64,000 nt of DNA, from the NCBI GenBank assembly GCA_964022115.1, contig CAXIBC010000004.1, positions 5,706 to 69,705 of the forward strand, in the 5' to 3' direction. The translations under genes were made by a program, and so were the position numbers. Below, in pieces: positions 61,381-64,000 of the stretch (its first letter is position 1; each line of letters starts with the position of its first letter). Source of the DNA: Oleispira sp964022115 (GTDB lineage: Bacteria > Pseudomonadota > Gammaproteobacteria > Pseudomonadales > Oceanobacteraceae). A model generated the notes under the pieces. That model made no database searches. It was not told where the DNA came from and saw only the letters and a list, made by a program, of their open reading frames with translations.

Positions 61381-62376
61381 TTGAAGACGGTATCTTTGTT
61401 ATGGGTGAAAGGGCTATTGCAAGCTGCGGCTTTGCAAGGTCTTAGCGAGGCTGAGATATTAAGCCAAGCGGGGATATCACATGACCGCCTATCTCTTGGA
61501 CGCCTAAGTCTAGTAGATACATTGGCTATTTGGCGCGCCATAGAAGAACTGAGTCCAGACTCATTATTTGGCTTTCATATGGGACTTTCATTAAAACCTA
61601 CCCACTTCCAGTTAATCGCGTTTACTATGTTAAGTAGCCCAACCCTTGGAGATGCGATTGAGAAAATATTAAAATATCAGCGCTTAATCAGTGATGGCGG
61701 TAATTTTTCTTTGGTTGAGATAAATCAGGCCGATACGGCACTGGTCTACCAGCCGACGGCTAATAACTTTAGTTACCATCAAATCGATGCTGTGATGGTC
61801 GTTGTTTTGAGTTTTGCCCGTTGGTTGCTGAATCGTTCAATTGCTCCAAAGCGCGTATCCTTCAGCCATAACCAACAAGATGGAGTAGAGCAATACCAAA
61901 ACTTCTTTGCTTGTGAGGTTGAGTTCAACCAGGTCGAGAATAGTATTATCTTCCCCGCAGAGGTATTACAAGAAGAATTACCTGGGTATGACCCGCAACT
62001 GGCATCAATGCATGAGCAGATGGCGGATAATCAACTGAAGAATTTAGCCAAGCCAGATATCATAGTACGCTTGCAGCAACAGCTTGAGCTGACGTCTGAA
62101 GCGGTTAGCCGAGATCGCTTAGCTCAACAGATGGGAATGAGTGGACGCAGTTTGCAGCGTAAGTTACAAGAACAAGGAAGCAGCTTCCAACAGATTTATG
62201 ATGAGTATCGTCATCAGAAAGCGATAGAGTTATTACAAGATGAAAAATACTCTCTTTTGGATGTCTCATTGCAGTTAGGTTTTGCGGAAAGCAGTACTTT
62301 TTATCGAGCGTTTAAACGCTGGCAAGGGATGACTCCAGGAGAGTATCGACAGCAATATCTGAGCAGTATGGAATAG
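61381..62376 (+). CDS. AraC-family transcriptional regulator
   Basis: 331 residues. The start is TTG at 61381, as a stop codon lies two codons upstream and no in-frame ATG is near. The N-terminal domain (about 15-210) is of the 'Arabinose_bd-like' type seen in OruR/ArgR-like regulators ('LSEAEILSQAGISHDRLSLGRLSLVDTLAIWRAIEELSPDSLFGFHMGL'). The C-terminal AraC helix-turn-helix pair has 'SRDRLAQQMGMSGRSLQRKLQEQGSSFQQIYDEYRHQKAIELLQDEKYSLLDVSLQLGFAESSTFYRAFKRWQGMTPGEYR'. The target is unknown; the divergent DUF962 gene is the nearest candidate. Confidence 0.9.
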   Translation: MKTVSLLWVKGLLQAAALQGLSEAEILSQAGISHDRLSLGRLSLVDTLAIWRAIEELSPDSLFGFHMGLSLKPTHFQLIAFTMLSSPTLGDAIEKILKYQRLISDGGNFSLVEINQADTALVYQPTANNFSYHQIDAVMVVVLSFARWLLNRSIAPKRVSFSHNQQDGVEQYQNFFACEVEFNQVENSIIFPAEVLQEELPGYDPQLASMHEQMADNQLKNLAKPDIIVRLQQQLELTSEAVSRDRLAQQMGMSGRSLQRKLQEQGSSFQQIYDEYRHQKAIELLQDEKYSLLDVSLQLGFAESSTFYRAFKRWQGMTPGEYRQQYLSSME

Positions 62377-62410
62377 CGATTTATCCACACTTGCTCAGAA
62401 AAGCGAAATT

Positions 62411-62884
62411 CTACAAGGTATTAAGAATTTCTAAGACGTCATCATGATGGCTTTTCGTTTTAACCTTGGCCATGACTTGGCGTAAGATGCCTTCTTCATC
62501 AATGATGAAGGTTACGCGGTGAATCCCTATGTATTCTTTCCCCATGAATTTTTTCAAGGCCCAAACGCCATAACTTTCAGCAATGCCATGGTCTTCATCA
62601 GACAGCAGTGGAAAGTTAAGTTCTTGTTTTATCGTAAAGTTAGAGAGTCGCTTGGTTGCATCAGGGCTGATCCCTAATACCACAGCATTGGCCTTGGCAA
62701 AGGCGTCTTGGTTATCACGAATGCCACAAGCTTGGGTGGTGCAGCCTGGGGTAGAAGCTTTTGGGTAAAAGTATAAAACAACTTTTTTACCTTTAAAGTC
62801 CGCTAATGAAACCTCATCGCCGTTTTGGTCGGTGGTGGAGAATTGTGGTGCAAGCTGGTCGAGAGGGGGAAATGTTAAGCTCAT
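62411..62884 (-). CDS. bcp: Thiol peroxidase Bcp (peroxiredoxin)
   Basis: 157 residues, exact family length. The sequence runs 'FPPLDQLAPQFSTTDQNGDEVSLADFKGKKVVLYFYPKASTPGCTTQACGIRDNQ', with peroxidatic Cys48 and resolving Cys53 in the CxxxxC arrangement of Bcp. It reduces hydroperoxides using thioredoxin. It is convergent with the AraC-type gene and unrelated to the flagellar region. Confidence 0.95.
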   Translation of the reverse strand: MSLTFPPLDQLAPQFSTTDQNGDEVSLADFKGKKVVLYFYPKASTPGCTTQACGIRDNQDAFAKANAVVLGISPDATKRLSNFTIKQELNFPLLSDEDHGIAESYGVWALKKFMGKEYIGIHRVTFIIDEEGILRQVMAKVKTKSHHDDVLEILNTL

Positions 62885-62989
62885 GATGGCAACCTAGGTG
62901 AAAATAAAAAAAGTTAGGGGCTTATTTAATGTCTTAAGTTTGCCATAAATCTGGCTAAAAATAACTAATGGCTTAGTTAACTTACGAGT

Positions 62990-63021
62990 CGTTTAAATGA
63001 GAAGCCGTTTAAAAGAGAAGC
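62990..63021. repeat. 16-bp direct repeat
   Basis: CGTTTAAATGAGAAGC (62990-63005) and CGTTTAAAAGAGAAGC (63006-63021) are adjacent and differ at one base. They lie just after the end of the ferredoxin gene, whose TAG stop uses the last base of the repeat. Confidence 0.8.
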
Positions 63022-63509
63022 TAAGGCAACTTGATGCGAAGGGCTGTTTTCGGGATGCAGCAGCAAGGCAAGATTTCGTCGTCATTGATCCAGGCCATAG
63101 GTTCTTCGGTATAATGCACCTCACCTTCTAATAGCTGGGTGCGGCAGCTGCCACAATAACCTTCGCGGCACTGGTAATGAACCGGAACATCTTGCGCTTC
63201 TAACGATTCTAATAAGGTATTAGCATGCTGAAAAGAGACGGTCTGAGCATGTTTTGCGCCGTTATGAATTGAAACTTGATGGATAGGCTTAGCCATACCC
63301 TCTAGATCAATTTGAGCACTTTGCTCTGACTGCTCAGGGTCTTCAGTCGGGAAATTCAAACTGTTTTGCACAGGCTCGTGGTCGAGCGGTATCTCGACCG
63401 TTTCCGCTGCTAGAGAAAAATCGTCATGTTCAGGCGCTAAGCCATCCAGAAGAAATTCTTCTGTATGGCTGTTCCTAGGCGAAGAGTTCGATGATTGATT
63501 CATAAGCAT
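63021..63509 (-). CDS. 2Fe-2S ferredoxin linked to nrdB, with N-terminal extension
   Basis: 162 residues, about twice the size of YfaE, the 84-residue ferredoxin of E. coli. The C-terminal half (about 78-162) is the ferredoxin: 'VPVHYQCREGYCGSCRTQLLEG' supplies three cluster Cys and 'ILPCCCIPKTALRIKLP' the fourth. The N-terminal ~75 residues are acidic and low in complexity and seem unstructured. YfaE keeps the diferric-tyrosyl radical centre of NrdB ready. The ATG at 63509 begins 3 bp after the nrdB stop, so the two are cotranscribed and probably coupled. Confidence 0.85.
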   Translation of the reverse strand: MLMNQSSNSSPRNSHTEEFLLDGLAPEHDDFSLAAETVEIPLDHEPVQNSLNFPTEDPEQSEQSAQIDLEGMAKPIHQVSIHNGAKHAQTVSFQHANTLLESLEAQDVPVHYQCREGYCGSCRTQLLEGEVHYTEEPMAWINDDEILPCCCIPKTALRIKLP

Positions 63510-63512
63510 TTG

Positions 63513-64000
63513 TTAAAGATCAAAATCGCCAAAATCATCAGTATCTACTGCGCTATCCAATGCACCCACCAAATAAGAGCTAATCTCAGCTTCTTGTGGC
63601 GCTACTTGTACGTTATCACTGTTCAACCAAGAGTTGATCCACGGTAGTGGGTTGCTCTTAGTATTAAAGATCGGTGGTAAGCCTATGGCAACGATGCGCT
63701 GGTCGGTGATGTATTCCACGTATTGCGCCAAGATTTGCTGGTTAAGGCCAATCATAGAGCCATCTTTGAACAAGTAACCGGCCCATTCTTTTTCTTGCTC
63801 GGCGGCGTCTAAGAAAATGGCAACCACTTCTTCTTGGCAGGACGCTGCGATTTCACCCATTTCAGGGTCATCTTTGCCCGCAGCCATAATTTGTAAAATG
63901 TGCTGAGTACCGGTTAGGTGCAAGGCTTCATCGCGGGCAATCAGTTTAATGATTTTGGCGTTGCCTTCCATTTTTGCACGTTCGGCAAAAGCGAAAGAGC
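63513..64000 (-). CDS. nrdB: Ribonucleotide reductase beta subunit NrdB (3' part)
   Basis: The gene runs off the right edge; about the last 162 residues are seen. The sequence 'SFAFAERAKMEGNAKIIKLIARDEALHLTGTQHILQIM' matches class Ia NrdB, with Glu and His of 'ARDEALHLTGTQH' as iron ligands. 'YITDQRIVAIGLPPIFNTKSNPLPWINSWLNSDNVQVAPQEAEISSYLVGALDS' follows, and the acidic C-terminal tail ends DTDDFGDFDL, the peptide that binds NrdA. It makes the diferric-tyrosyl cofactor for dNTP synthesis. Confidence 0.96.
   Translation of the reverse strand, partial: SFAFAERAKMEGNAKIIKLIARDEALHLTGTQHILQIMAAGKDDPEMGEIAASCQEEVVAIFLDAAEQEKEWAGYLFKDGSMIGLNQQILAQYVEYITDQRIVAIGLPPIFNTKSNPLPWINSWLNSDNVQVAPQEAEISSYLVGALDSAVDTDDFGDFDL

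Overview
The window is almost entirely one polar-flagellum and chemotaxis supercluster of a gammaproteobacterium. Gene order follows the Pseudomonas/Marinobacter/Oceanospirillales plan (flg - fliC/flaG/fliD/fliS - fleQSR - fliEFGHIJ - hsb genes - fliKLMNOPQR - flhBAF - fleN - fliA - cheYZAB - motCD - parC/parP - cheW). AT-leaning base use and very large axial proteins (hook 1206 aa, HAP1 992 aa, flagellin 966 aa, cap 1317 aa) suggest a marine Oceanospirillales-type bacterium; thick filaments built from giant flagellins are known in that group (Bermanella, Oleibacter). The genus is an inference.

Layout. 1-4679: end of flgC, flgD, giant flgE. 4831-8683: sigma54 promoter, then flgFGHI and a small helical gene that looks like a FliT/FlgN-type chaperone. 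8789-14185: sigma54 promoter, flgJKL. 14397-17898: sigma28 promoter, giant fliC, flaG. 17939-21978: a sigma28 promoter lying inside the flaG terminator, then fliD. 21991-24123: on the opposite strand, a TPR-methyltransferase with its own very good sigma54 promoter. 24244-24763: sigma28 promoter and fliS. 25053-29379: regulators fleQ, fleS, fleR. 29432-35616: sigma54 promoter and fliEFGHIJ. 35728-39305: a second cheB followed by the HsbA/HsbR/HptB-type partner-switching module. 39328-46456: fliK and fliLMNOPQR-flhB, each with a sigma54 promoter. 46569-51678: flhA, flhF, fleN, fliA. 51819-60353: cheYZAB, motCD, parC, parP, cheW and a DUF2802 gene. From about 60.4 kb the flagellar region ends; what follows is a small secreted protein, a Mpo1/DUF962 membrane protein, an AraC-type regulator, a Bcp peroxiredoxin, an NrdB-linked ferredoxin and the 3' end of nrdB.

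Regulatory reading. Seven very good GG-N10-GC sigma54 sites (flgF, flgJ, the methyltransferase, fleS, fliE, fliK, fliL), two weaker ones (flhA, cheW) and three sigma28 sites (fliC, fliD, fliS) fit the known hierarchy: FleQ plus sigma54 drives fleSR and the basal body/export genes, FleR drives later classes, and FliA drives filament genes. The HsbA/HsbR/HptB module is expected to link phosphorelay signals to FliA/FlgM activity.

Most unusual: (1) the TPR-methyltransferase between fliD and fliS under sigma54 control, a candidate modifier of the giant filament; (2) the promoter-inside-terminator at flaG/fliD; (3) a hairpin that would hide the fliK ribosome binding site only in read-through mRNA; (4) three CheA linker motifs resembling the CheY-binding tails of FliM and CheZ; (5) the extra CheB joined to the Hsb module; (6) shared repeat modules that enlarge all the axial proteins. 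No rRNA, tRNA, CRISPR array, insertion sequence or prophage was seen.
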